DNA of 64,000 nt from Geomesophilobacter sediminis (GTDB lineage Bacteria; Desulfobacterota; Desulfuromonadia; Geobacterales; Geobacteraceae). Positions 30,422 through 38,963 of this stretch are shown here, piece by piece. How positions within the stretch are numbered: position 1 is the stretch's first letter; each line of letters begins with the position of its first letter. The position numbers and the translations under genes were made by a program. The stretch is taken from NCBI RefSeq assembly GCF_016458275.1, contig NZ_JAEMHM010000001.1, forward strand, positions 310,001 to 374,000, given 5' to 3'. The notes under the pieces were generated by a model that saw only the letters and a list, made by a program, of their open reading frames with translations, was not told where the DNA came from and did no database searches.

Positions 30422-31417
30422 TTAGCGCAGGGTGAGCTGCGAGGTGGCGATGCAGGCGGCGACGATCCCGAGGAAGAGAAGTTCCGCCGCGATGGTCCAG
30501 CGGGCGAGCCGGCGCCGGAACCGCGGCAGCTCGCCCGCAGCGGTTTCGGCGCGCCCGACGGCCAGCGCCCCGACGCCGACGCTGGTGACGGTCGCCGCCA
30601 GAAGCGCCGGGTAGATCAGGTAGCCGACGTAACGGTATTCGCGCTGCAGGAGGCAAAACGGGCAGTGGTGGGTGGGGAGCTCGTAGACGTAAGGGGATAC
30701 CGCGGAAATGATGGCGGCGAGGGCGACGGCGAAGTGGACCGTGCCGGCGGCGCCGAGGAGAAGGGGGGCAAGACGCCGCTGGGAGCGTGCCGTCCAGAAA
30801 GCGCACAGCAGCAGCGCCGCTCCGGCCGCGACCAGGGCGATGAGCGCGGTCCGGGGGGGGAGCGCCGCCAGGTCGGTCTCCGTGCCGGCCGCGCTGCTGA
30901 AGAGGCTGCCGCAGCAGGAGGTGATGACGTCCGGCTTAAGGCGCAGGAAGAACAGGGCCTCAAGCACCGCCTCGGCCGCGGACAGCGGCGCCAGGACCAG
31001 GAGCAGGAGGTACTTGGGGCGGATCAGCGGGTAGTCCGGGACGAGGTTGTCGGCGTGGTTCAGTACCAGCCACAGGCCGCTCAAAAGAAACAGCGCGAGC
31101 TTCAGGTAGAGGGTTGCGAATCCATAGCCGTTCGCCTGAAGGGTCCCCACCGCGCACATCGCCCCGATCAGAAGCGGCGCGATCCGGTCCGCGCTGGAGA
31201 CGAAGAGAAAGAGCGAGAGGAGCTCGAAGGAGAGGACGGTCCCCACCAGGGCGGAGGTGAGGTAGGTGCGCCGCTCCAGGGCGAGCTGGCGTTCGCTGCC
31301 GCTGGAGAGGTCCCAGTGGCGCAGGATTCCCACCCCGTGGCAGGCGGCCAGGGCGGTCAGCAGCGCGGTCGCTCCCGAGGCGACCAGGAGCGCCAGGACG
31401 TTCGGGGCGAGGATCAT
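30422..31417 (-). CDS. Polytopic membrane protein with DsbB-like CPxC..QR motif
   Basis: A 331-residue protein with about eight hydrophobic segments (residues 5-25, 52-72, 82-92, 101-118, 138-158, 190-208, 226-243, 264-285 and 307-323). It has a vicinal pair Cys168-Cys169 (ITSCCGSLF) and THHCPFCLLQREYRYV (Cys252, Cys255), which looks like the CxxC..QR site of DsbB/VKOR-type disulfide-forming proteins. The rest does not match DsbB. Its ATG overlaps the stop of the ABC ATPase (ATGA). As last gene of a NosL/FtsX/ABC operon it may supply or use thiol-disulfide exchange during metal delivery in the periplasm; this role is inferred. Confidence 0.8.
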   Translation of the reverse strand: MILAPNVLALLVASGATALLTALAACHGVGILRHWDLSSGSERQLALERRTYLTSALVGTVLSFELLSLFLFVSSADRIAPLLIGAMCAVGTLQANGYGFATLYLKLALFLLSGLWLVLNHADNLVPDYPLIRPKYLLLLVLAPLSAAEAVLEALFFLRLKPDVITSCCGSLFSSAAGTETDLAALPPRTALIALVAAGAALLLCAFWTARSQRRLAPLLLGAAGTVHFAVALAAIISAVSPYVYELPTHHCPFCLLQREYRYVGYLIYPALLAATVTSVGVGALAVGRAETAAGELPRFRRRLARWTIAAELLFLGIVAACIATSQLTLR

Positions 31418-32100
31418 GGCGTGCCGTCCGCAGAAACCACCGCCCCGTCGCGCAGCTCGATCACGCGGCTTACCGCCCGTCCGGTCCAGACCCGCGGGTC
31501 GTGGCTGGTGACCAGCACCGTCTTCCCCTGAAGGTTCAACTGCGCCAGCAGGTCCAGGAATTCGGCGGCCAGCGCGCCGTCCAGGTGGGCGGTCGGCTCG
31601 TCGGCGATGATCGCGGCGGGGTCGTTCACCAGGGCCCGGGCGATGGCGACCCGCTGCGCCTCGCCGCCGGAGAGCCATTCCACCTTCGCACCGGCCCGGC
31701 CGGCGAGCCCGAAACGCTCCAGAAGCTCCAGGGCGCGCCGCCTGAGCCGGGTATGGGGCTCGCCGGAAGGGTAGGCGGGGGCCATGACGTTCTCCAGCGC
31801 GCTCAGCCCCCGGATCAGGTTCAGCGACTGGAAGACGAAGCCGAAGCTTTGGCGCCGGATTTCGGTGAGAAAGCGCTCGGGGAGGCTCGAGATCTCCCGG
31901 CCGGAAACGAAGATGCGCCCGGAGGTTGGGCGCGCCATCCCGCCGACCAGGGTGAGCAGGGTGGTCTTGCCGGAACCGCTCGGCCCCTTGATGACGACGA
32001 ATTCTCCCGCCTCGACGGTGACCGACACCTCGCGCAGCGCGCGGTACTCGTTGGGCTTTCCCTGGTTGTAGGTCTTGGTTATGCCGACGGTCTCGATCAC
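31414..32100 (-). CDS. ABC transporter ATP-binding protein (LolD/MacB class)
   Basis: A 228-residue ATPase. Walker [10 protein letters not shown] (about residues 39-47), Q-loop [11 protein letters not shown], signature [15 protein letters not shown], Walker [14 protein letters not shown] and H-loop TSHDPR are all present, and the sequence is of the LolD/MacB/FtsE class that pairs with FtsX-type permeases. The partner permease is the next gene upstream (32110-33237), nine bases away. It probably powers movement or mechanical opening of a periplasmic complex rather than solute import. Confidence 0.93.
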   Translation of the reverse strand: MIETVGITKTYNQGKPNEYRALREVSVTVEAGEFVVIKGPSGSGKTTLLTLVGGMARPTSGRIFVSGREISSLPERFLTEIRRQSFGFVFQSLNLIRGLSALENVMAPAYPSGEPHTRLRRRALELLERFGLAGRAGAKVEWLSGGEAQRVAIARALVNDPAAIIADEPTAHLDGALAAEFLDLLAQLNLQGKTVLVTSHDPRVWTGRAVSRVIELRDGAVVSADGTP

Positions 32101-32109
32101 GGTCTGCTC

Positions 32110-33237
32110 CTAACGCATCACCTGGTCCGGATCCACCGTCGCGGCGCGCCAGGCGGGGACGATGGTCGCGGCGGTGTACGGGACGACGGTTAAGAAAAAG
32201 AGGGTGATCAGCTGCTCCGGGCCCAGGTAGGGGGCGATCCGGAAACTCGGGTACAGGGTGGACCACCCCTTGAGCGCCGCGACAATGACGAAGCCGTTGC
32301 CGGCAAAGACGTGCCAGTAGGCGAGCAGCGACCCGGCGCCAAAGGCGAGCAGCGATACCGAGCACCCTTCCCAGAACTTCATCAGCATGATGTCCCCGGT
32401 ATCCCACCCCACGGCCTTGAGGATCCCGATCTCGCGGCGCTCCTCGGCGGAAAGCGCGGTCGCCTTGTCCCAGGCGAGGATGAGAAAGGCGAGCAGCGTC
32501 GCGGAAAGGACGGCGAGCATCATGCCGCCGCGCCAGTCGAAGAGGGAGTCGTAGGTGCGCAGGATCTCGCTGCGCAGGATGGGGCGGGCGTGGGGGAAGA
32601 GCCCGGCGATCTTCTCGGCGACCGCCGGGACCTCCTTGGCATTGGGGACCCGCACCGCGAGATCGGTGACCAGCCCCGCCGGAGCCCCGGTCAGACGGCG
32701 GTAGTCCCCCTCGGCGATCAGGATCAGGTCGGCGGAGAGGAGCTCGGAGGCTTCGCTCAAGACCCCCGTGACCTCGAAGCTGGTGAAGGTGCCGTCGAAA
32801 GCGTCGAAGGAGATGGTGTCGCCGGGATAGGCGCCGCGCGCCCGGGAGAGGGCGGCACCGAGGAGCACCTTTCCCGGCTCGGCGCGCCGGTCGACGAGAA
32901 AGGTGTAGTTCGCCTTGAGCCCCGGATCGAAGTAATAGCCCCACAGCCGCGGCTGCACCTCGCTCACCCCGCGCAGGGCGCGGACCTTTTCCGTCCAGTC
33001 GGCAGGAACCGGCTCGTAGCGCCCCATTACCGTGCGCTGCACCACGATCTCCGGTGCCTCGGCCAAAAGCCGGGCCGCTTCCCTTTTGATGCCATGGGTG
33101 AAGAAGAGGGTGGAGCCGAGCAAAAAGACCACCAGGGTGTAGACCCCGATCAGGGCGGCGTTTTTCCCCTTGCGGCGCAAAAGCGAGGCGAGGGCGAAAT
33201 CGAGCAGGTGGCGGTGGCGTTCAACGGCGCGGAGCAT
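32110..33237 (-). CDS. FtsX-like ABC transporter permease
   Basis: A 375-residue permease with the FtsX/MacB layout: span 1 at residues 29-48, a large periplasmic domain (50-235, MacB-type PCD: VVQRTVMGRYEPVPADWTEKVRALRGVSEVQPRLWGYYF), then three spans (about 240-262, 293-315, 334-362). The cytoplasmic coupling segment ALSAEERREIGILKAVGWDTGDIMLMKFWEG is the typical FtsX signature. The start overlaps the preceding small gene by 17 bases, and the ATPase gene follows after 9. With NosL first in the operon, a copper or other metal-related role is likely. Confidence 0.92.
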   Translation of the reverse strand: MLRAVERHRHLLDFALASLLRRKGKNAALIGVYTLVVFLLGSTLFFTHGIKREAARLLAEAPEIVVQRTVMGRYEPVPADWTEKVRALRGVSEVQPRLWGYYFDPGLKANYTFLVDRRAEPGKVLLGAALSRARGAYPGDTISFDAFDGTFTSFEVTGVLSEASELLSADLILIAEGDYRRLTGAPAGLVTDLAVRVPNAKEVPAVAEKIAGLFPHARPILRSEILRTYDSLFDWRGGMMLAVLSATLLAFLILAWDKATALSAEERREIGILKAVGWDTGDIMLMKFWEGCSVSLLAFGAGSLLAYWHVFAGNGFVIVAALKGWSTLYPSFRIAPYLGPEQLITLFFLTVVPYTAATIVPAWRAATVDPDQVMR

Positions 33238-33538
33238 GGGTAGGGGTGAGGTGCGGCGGCGGCGCGATCAGCGCCCCGCTCGGGAAGTGTTCCAGGGCGC
33301 CCGGGTGGTCCTGGAACGGGGTGCGGGCGTCGGTGAGCGCCGGGTTTCTGCAGTAGGATGCCTCGGTGGTGAGGCAGAGATCGGTGAGGCCAAGCCGCGC
33401 CACCAGGGTGCGCCCCTCGTTTTCGGCCGCGGCGGCGGCAATCCGGGCCGTCCGGGCGTGGAGCCCCGCGGCGGCGGTCCCGGCCAGAAGCAGCAGGATC
33501 GCGGCGCCGAAGAGGGTGGATGGGCGCAGCCGGGTCAT
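33221..33538 (-). CDS. Small exported protein of the NosL/ABC operon
   Basis: A 105-residue protein with an N-terminal hydrophobic segment (STLFGAAILLLLAGTAAAG) that is a signal peptide or anchor. The conserved-looking part is LGLTDLCLTTEASYCRNPALTDARTPFQDHPGALEHFPSGALIAPP, with two Cys (in LCLTTEASYC) and several His. Its start overlaps the NosL stop by four bases and its end overlaps the permease start by 17. The position between NosL and FtsX, both overlapping, argues it is a real component, perhaps a periplasmic adaptor. I do not recognise a named family. Confidence 0.78.
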   Translation of the reverse strand: MTRLRPSTLFGAAILLLLAGTAAAGLHARTARIAAAAAENEGRTLVARLGLTDLCLTTEASYCRNPALTDARTPFQDHPGALEHFPSGALIAPPPHLTPTHAPRR

Positions 33539-34005
33539 TCCAGCCCCTTGAGCAGCGCCGGGGTCACCTCGGTGAAACGGAGGATGCGGGTCCCCTTGTG
33601 GTCTTTCATGAGATCGTTCGCCTCCGCCCTACTGCTGCAGGGGACCAGTTCCTTCCCCATCGGGCCGAAGACGTCGGTGCCGAGGACGTAGAGCGCCTTT
33701 TTGCCGTCGATGGCGGCGAGCGAATAGTAATTGGTGACGGTGACTTCGGCGACGTCCTTCTTCTGGTGGCGCCGGTCGTAGGCCGCCATGTTGTTGTAGA
33801 ACCGGAAGAGGTCCTTCGGCCCGTCGAACCAGGCGACCGCCCCGTCCCGGAAGGCGATCCGGGCCAGGAAGTCGGGATACTTGGCGACGAACATGCCGCA
33901 GACCTGGCATTTCACGTTGGCCGCCGGTTTGGGGAGCGGCCCGGCGGCAAGCGCCGGCACGGCAAACGCGAGCAGTAAGAGAAGCGCGGAGATCGTGCGT
34001 GGCAT
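33535..34005 (-). CDS. NosL-type periplasmic metal-binding protein
   Basis: A 156-residue exported protein. Signal peptide RTISALLLLLAFAVPALA; then VKCQVCGMFVAKYPDFLARIAFRDG, with the CxxCGM copper-binding motif (Cys33, Cys36, Met38) characteristic of NosL. In NosL this motif holds Cu(I) for delivery to nitrous-oxide reductase. DLFRFYNN and YYSLAAIDGKKALYVLGTDVFGPMGKELVP continue the family pattern. No nosZ is in the window, so here it probably feeds another metalloprotein or acts in metal homeostasis. First of five overlapping genes (34005 to 30422). Confidence 0.9.
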   Translation of the reverse strand: MPRTISALLLLLAFAVPALAAGPLPKPAANVKCQVCGMFVAKYPDFLARIAFRDGAVAWFDGPKDLFRFYNNMAAYDRRHQKKDVAEVTVTNYYSLAAIDGKKALYVLGTDVFGPMGKELVPCSSRAEANDLMKDHKGTRILRFTEVTPALLKGLE

Positions 34006-34054
34006 TGGTATCCCTCCGTGTCTTAAGGCTTAAAGCAAAATCTCCGCAACCCCC

Positions 34055-34080
34055 GCTTTTTCAAGGGGGGGGAGGTTCGC
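34055..34080. repeat. C-rich/G-rich hairpin upstream of the NosL operon
   Basis: CCCCCGCTTTTTCAAGGGGGGGG: the same kind of C-run/G-run hairpin as at 15021 and 21743, in the 154-base gap between the NosL gene and the MFS gene. Confidence 0.5.
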
Positions 34081-34159
34081 CGGCTGGAAGCGTGGCGTTT
34101 CCGTTCTTGTACTCCACCGGTACCGTCGGGGTCAATGATTATGGTTGGATGGGGAAGCC

Positions 34160-35329
34160 TTACCGCTGCGGGTTCTTTCGGCCGAAGGCGTCGCCGGAGA
34201 TGAGGAGCCCGGCGGCCACCACCGTGGCGGCGGCGCAGGCCAGCGCGAGCTGGTAGCTCCCGGTGCGGGCTGCGACGTAGCCGGCGAGCGACGGCCCGGC
34301 GATCTGGCCGATGCCGTAAATCCCGGTCATGAAACCGACCACCCGCGCCCGTGCCGCCGGGGCGTAGGAGGCCCCCTCGGAAAGGGCGAGGGTGACGATG
34401 CCCATGAAGGTGGCGCCGAACAAAAGGGCTCCGGCGACGACGGCGGGTGCCCCCCCGACCAGGGCGGGGAGCACGATCCCGGTTGCCTGGATCAAAAAGG
34501 CTGCCACCAAGGGCTTCAGTCTCCCCCATTTGCGCGCCGCCTGGGACCAGAGAAAGGCCGAAGGGAAGGCGGCGCATCCGGCGGCGACCCAGGCGATCTG
34601 GGCGCCGGCGGCACCGACGGTCGCCTTGGCCGCGGCGACCATGAAGGTCCCGGTGATGATGTAGCCGAACCCCTCCAGGCCGTAGGCGATCACCAGACGG
34701 AGGTAGCGGGGATCCCGGGGGAGCGGCCTCTTGGGTGCTGCCGCCTGGTCGTGGCGGGGCCCCTCCTGCCGGCGCAGCAGGAAGATGACGACCAGGGATA
34801 AAAGGGCGCTCACCCCCCCGAAGACGACCCAGGTACCGGCCGCACCCGCGAACTGCGCGACCGGTGGCGCGGCGAGTCCGGTCGCCACGATTCCGGCACC
34901 GACCCCGCCGTAATAGAGGCCGGCGAGATTCTCTTTCCCGGCGCGGGCGATCAGCATCAGGACCAGTCCCGATACCGCCACGAAGGCAAGCGCGCTCGCG
35001 TTGCCGGCCAAGAGGCGGGAGCCGCAGACGGCGGGAAACTGGGTCAAAAGCCCGGTTGTGGCGGTGGTGAGGCAGGAGAGGAAAAGCCCGGCGGCGAGCA
35101 CCCTGAGCTCCCCGAAACGGTGGCAGAGGGGGCCGGCCGAGAAGGCCCCGACCAGGTAGCCGACGTAGTTCAGAGAGGCGAGAAAACCGGCCTGGTCGGG
35201 ACGCATCCCGTACTCGGTGAGCATGAGCGGCAGCAGGGGGGTGTACAAAAAACGCCCGATCCCCATGGCCACCGCGAGGGTGATGAAGCCGGCGGCGACG
35301 CCGCCGGCCACGTGCTGCTCCTTATCCAT
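34160..35329 (-). CDS. YbfB/YjiJ-type MFS transporter
   Basis: A 389-residue transporter with about 12 spans. The N-terminus VAAGFITLAVAMGIGRFLYTPLLPLMLTEYGMRPDQAGFLASLNYVGYLVGAF is typical of YbfB/YjiJ (DUF1228-like) major facilitator proteins. It should export or import small molecules using the proton gradient; substrate unknown. The start ATG shares one base with the stop codon of the alcohol dehydrogenase gene (TGATG), so both are one transcription unit. Confidence 0.9.
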   Translation of the reverse strand: MDKEQHVAGGVAAGFITLAVAMGIGRFLYTPLLPLMLTEYGMRPDQAGFLASLNYVGYLVGAFSAGPLCHRFGELRVLAAGLFLSCLTTATTGLLTQFPAVCGSRLLAGNASALAFVAVSGLVLMLIARAGKENLAGLYYGGVGAGIVATGLAAPPVAQFAGAAGTWVVFGGVSALLSLVVIFLLRRQEGPRHDQAAAPKRPLPRDPRYLRLVIAYGLEGFGYIITGTFMVAAAKATVGAAGAQIAWVAAGCAAFPSAFLWSQAARKWGRLKPLVAAFLIQATGIVLPALVGGAPAVVAGALLFGATFMGIVTLALSEGASYAPAARARVVGFMTGIYGIGQIAGPSLAGYVAARTGSYQLALACAAATVVAAGLLISGDAFGRKNPQR

Positions 35330-36378
35330 CAGGTCTCCTTGATGCTGGCGATGTCGATGACGAAGCGGTAGCGGACGTCGCTTTGGACCACCCGGTCATA
35401 CGCCTCGTTCACCCGCTCGATCGGGATCACCTCCACGTCGGCGGCGACGTTGTGCCGCGCGCAGAAATCGAGCATCTCCTGGGTTTCGCGGATTCCGCCG
35501 ATCAGCGAGCCGGCCAACTGACGCCGTTTCAGGACCAGGGAGGCGGCGTGCAGCTCGGTCGGTTCGGGAATCCCAACCAGCACCATGGTGCCGTCGCGGC
35601 GCAGGAGCTCCAGGTACCGGTTGTAGTCGTGCCGTGCCGAGACCGTGTCGAGGATGAAGTCGAAGCGGCCGGCGTTCTTCGGAAAGGCATCGGGCTCCCC
35701 GGTGGCGATGAAGTCGTTTGCCCCCAGCCGGAGCGCCTCCTCGCGCTTGCCCGGGGAGTGGCTCAAAACCGTCACGTGCGCCCCCATGGCCCGGGCGATC
35801 TTCACCCCCATGTGCCCCAGCCCCCCAAGGCCGACCACGGCGACCTTGTCGCCGTCCTTGATGCCGAAGCGGCGCAGCGGGGAATAGGTAGTGATGCCGG
35901 CGCATAAAAGGGGCGCGGTCCGCTCCAGGGGCATCCCTTCCGGGATGCGCAGGACGTAGTTTTCGTCGACGGTGATCCGGGTGGAATAGCCGCCGTAGGT
36001 CGGGGTCTTGCCGTCGCGCTCCAAGCTGTTGTAGGTGGCGTTCATGCCGCGCTCGCAGAACTGCTCCTCCCCTTCGCGGCAGGCGGCGCATTCCCGGCAG
36101 GAGTCGATGAAACAGCCGATCCCGACCGTATCGCCGACTTTCCAGCGGGAGACCCCGGCGCCGGCCCGGGCCACCGTGCCGACGATCTCGTGACCCGGGA
36201 CCATCGGGAAGAGCGAGCCGCCCCATTCGTCGCGGACCTGGTGGATGTCGGAATGGCAGATTCCGCAGTAGAGAATATCGATGAGCACGTCGTGCGGTCC
36301 CGGTTCCCTCCGTTCGATCCGGTACGGGGCAAGGGGAGCGTTGGGCGACGCAGCGGCATAGGCAGCGGTTTTCAACAT
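35329..36378 (-). CDS. Zinc-type NAD(P)-dependent alcohol dehydrogenase (YahK/Adh cinnamyl class)
   Basis: A 349-residue medium-chain dehydrogenase. Catalytic zinc ligands: CGICHSD (Cys38) and GHEIVG (His63) with a later Cys (LLCAGITTYSPL); structural zinc: IDSCRECAACREGEEQFC (Cys94, 97, 100, 108). The coenzyme fold shows VVGLGGLGHMGVKIA. The pattern CGICHSDIHQVRDEWG is typical of the NADPH-dependent YahK/cinnamyl alcohol group, which reduces aldehydes broadly. ATG 36378 is preceded by AAAGGAGGAG; a frame seven codons longer has no such site. Coupled with the MFS gene, it may be an aldehyde-detoxification unit. Confidence 0.93.
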   Translation of the reverse strand: MLKTAAYAAASPNAPLAPYRIERREPGPHDVLIDILYCGICHSDIHQVRDEWGGSLFPMVPGHEIVGTVARAGAGVSRWKVGDTVGIGCFIDSCRECAACREGEEQFCERGMNATYNSLERDGKTPTYGGYSTRITVDENYVLRIPEGMPLERTAPLLCAGITTYSPLRRFGIKDGDKVAVVGLGGLGHMGVKIARAMGAHVTVLSHSPGKREEALRLGANDFIATGEPDAFPKNAGRFDFILDTVSARHDYNRYLELLRRDGTMVLVGIPEPTELHAASLVLKRRQLAGSLIGGIRETQEMLDFCARHNVAADVEVIPIERVNEAYDRVVQSDVRYRFVIDIASIKET

Positions 36379-36654
36379 GGGTGTCTCCTCCTTTGGCAAA
36401 ACGTTTCGGAGCCCGCTCCTCCAGGCTCCTTTGCTTCATCTTAGACTGGATGCGGCCGATTCCGGAACATTTTTTGTGAGAGATTGTCGTAGACAGGCGC
36501 GTAACTGTCAAAGGAACAGGCACGTCATGGGTACGGAAATAAATACGCCTTTATTCGTGCTGCTTAACTGTGATATAAGTCGCTGACTTTACGTTCCCGC
36601 ACATGACAATGGAGCGGCTGTTACTGTCATTCCCGTCGGAGTAGCCCCACGAAA

Positions 36655-38490
36655 ATGTTTACGCGAGGACTCCCTTCCATTCGTTCCCAGTTGATCTGGC
36701 TGGTGGCCGCCTGCGTGCTGCCGGTCTGGCTGGTCTCGCTCTATCTGGTCCACTTCGCCTATGTCGAGAAACGGGAGCGGGTGGAGGATGACATCCTCGC
36801 CGACGCCCGTGCCACTTCCGTGATCATCGATCGCGAGCTTTCCAGCGTGCAGGGAGCCCTGGCCGCCCTGGCCACCTCGCCCGCACTGGATCAGGGTGAT
36901 TTCAAGGCCTTCCATCGGCAAAGCCGGGCCCTCCTGAAGGTATTCCCCGAAGCGGACATCGTTTTGGCCGATGCCTCCGGGCAGCAGCTGGTCAACTCCT
37001 TCCGCCCCTGGGGAACGCCTCTGCCCAAGCGCAACAATCTGGAGGCGGTCGGTGCCGTCTTTGCCGGGGCAAAGCCGGTCATCGGGGATCTTTTTTTCGG
37101 AGCGCTCACCGGCCGCCCGCTCGTCTCCGTGGACGTCCCGGTCATCCGGGGCGGGGTGGTCCGCTACGACCTTTCCATGACGCTTACCGCACACCGCTTC
37201 CTGACCCTGCTCCCCAGCCGCAACGTCCCTCGCGGCGGCTACGTTTCCGTCCTGGACAGCCGCGACATCACCGTCGCCCGTACCCTCGACCCCGAGCGCA
37301 GCGTCGGGAAATCGGCACTTCCTCCCCTCAAACGCGCCATTGCCAGCAAGTCTTCCGGCATCACCGAGCGGACCAATTACGAGGGAAAGGTGGTCCTCTC
37401 CACGTTCTGCCGCTCCTCGCTTTGCGGCTGGACGGTGATTGTGGGGGTCCCGAAGTCCGAGGTGATGTCGGTTGTCTACCGGTGGATGGCGGTGGCTTTT
37501 TTGGGGGCAACCACCCTCTCCCTGTTGGGCCTTGCCCTGGCGCTGGATATCGGGCGCCGGATCGTCCAGTCGATCCAGTCGCTGGTGGAACCGGCGGTGA
37601 CCATCGGGCGCGGGGAAACCGTCCTTGCCATCACGTCCCAGACGGTGCGCGAGACCGCGGAGGTTTCGGAGGCGCTGCTCGAGGCCTCCAAGCTGATCCA
37701 GAACCACATCGCTACCGAGCGGGAACAGCAGCGGAGCCTGCAGCAGGCCAACGAGCTTTTGGAGCGAAGGGTGCTGGAGCGGACCGCCGACCTGGAGGCG
37801 GCACTTTTGGAGCACGAGGCCTTCAGCTACTCGGTCTCGCACGACCTCAGGGCGCCGCTGCGCCACATGAACGGTTACTGCGCGCTGCTTTTGGAAGAAT
37901 TTGCCGACCTCCTCCCCGAGGAGGGGCACCACTACCTGAACCGGATCGCCGCGGCTTCGAACCGGCTCGGGCTTCTCATCGACAACCTGCTGGAACTCTC
38001 CCGCATCAACCGCACCGAATTGCTGCCGATCCGGGTCGACTTGAGCGCGGAGGCTGCCGCGATCGTCGATATGTTCCGGGAAACCGAACCGGACCGGGTC
38101 GTGGAGGTGGAGATTGCACCGGGACTGGCCGCCTGGGGCGACGCCTCGCTTTTGAAGCAGCTTTTGCAGAACCTGCTCGGCAATGCCTGGAAATACACCG
38201 CACGGCGTGACGTCGCCCGCATCGAGTTCGGGAGCCGGTTCGAAGCGGGCAGCACGGTCTACTTCATCAAGGACAACGGCACCGGCTTCGAGATGGCGTA
38301 TGCCGATCGGCTCTTCAAGGCGTTCGAACGGCTGCACGGTACCGATTTCGAAGGAGTGGGGATCGGCCTGGCGACCGCGCAGCGGGTGGTGCAGCGCCAC
38401 GGCGGAAAGATCTGGGCCTACGGGAAGGAAGGGGAGGGGGCGACCTTTTATTTCACCCTTCCCTTCACCCTGCCCGACGCGCCCCTCTGA
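36655..38490 (+). CDS. Membrane sensor histidine kinase with periplasmic sensor
   Basis: A 611-residue kinase. Span 1 is residues 14-38; 40-275 a periplasmic dCache-type sensor; span 2 about 282-302. A coiled coil (REQQRSLQQANELLERRVLERTADLEAAL) leads to HisKA with FSYSVSHDLRAPLRHMNGY, the bacteriophytochrome-like class, followed by HATPase with NLLGNAWKYT, DNGTGFEM, and GVGIGLATAQRV. It carries no receiver and no adjacent response regulator, so its partner is elsewhere. The ribosome site is weak. The upstream gap (36400-36654) contains no other recognisable element. Confidence 0.92.
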   Translation: MFTRGLPSIRSQLIWLVAACVLPVWLVSLYLVHFAYVEKRERVEDDILADARATSVIIDRELSSVQGALAALATSPALDQGDFKAFHRQSRALLKVFPEADIVLADASGQQLVNSFRPWGTPLPKRNNLEAVGAVFAGAKPVIGDLFFGALTGRPLVSVDVPVIRGGVVRYDLSMTLTAHRFLTLLPSRNVPRGGYVSVLDSRDITVARTLDPERSVGKSALPPLKRAIASKSSGITERTNYEGKVVLSTFCRSSLCGWTVIVGVPKSEVMSVVYRWMAVAFLGATTLSLLGLALALDIGRRIVQSIQSLVEPAVTIGRGETVLAITSQTVRETAEVSEALLEASKLIQNHIATEREQQRSLQQANELLERRVLERTADLEAALLEHEAFSYSVSHDLRAPLRHMNGYCALLLEEFADLLPEEGHHYLNRIAAASNRLGLLIDNLLELSRINRTELLPIRVDLSAEAAAIVDMFRETEPDRVVEVEIAPGLAAWGDASLLKQLLQNLLGNAWKYTARRDVARIEFGSRFEAGSTVYFIKDNGTGFEMAYADRLFKAFERLHGTDFEGVGIGLATAQRVVQRHGGKIWAYGKEGEGATFYFTLPFTLPDAPL

Positions 38491-38963
38491 CGTCCCGGCG
38501 AAAAAACCGCCCCGCTTCCTCGGCAACCGCTGGCCGGTGCCGAGACCACGACGCGATGCAGCACGGGTGGGCCGGCCGATGCCACCTGCCCCGCCCCCTG
38601 TCTATCCCCTGCCCACCGTCCGCTTTTACTCATTCTGAAGAACATAACATCTGAATAAGATGAATCCTTTCCTCTTTTTAACCCTTCTTCGATGCCCGTT
38701 CCACTCATAGTCAACCTATCTTGGGTAACAAAACCAGTATCTGTTGCAAATTGTAGGAAACGGACTACAACTTGGCAATGAAATAGTAATATTATTGTGA
38801 GAACTATTGCACGCTGTTATTCTGTTTGATAGTATCCGAAAAAGATTAGAGTACGTTTTTGAATTTTGCTACACTTTTGTGTCGTCGCAGTTGGAGCGTG
38901 CTCGATCTGGAATCGAAACATAAAGCATCGACCTCCTCCTTATGCCAGTAGATGGGTGAGCCT
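38491..38963. other. AT-rich intergenic region before the hybrid kinase
   Basis: About 470 bases. From 38630 on it is strikingly AT-rich for this region and contains no supported gene. It probably holds the promoter of the kinase at 38964. I could not fit a confident -35/-10, -24/-12 or sigma-28 pattern. Confidence 0.5.

Noticed and set aside
28485-30425. 646-codon plus-strand frame opposite the second GGDEF-EAL gene
   Set aside because: Shadow of the minus-strand gene; no recognisable domain.
30422-32944. 840-codon minus-strand frame covering three genes
   Set aside because: Only its last 331 codons (from ATG 31417) encode a plausible protein; the rest overlaps the ATPase and permease genes in another frame and is Arg/Gly-rich noise.
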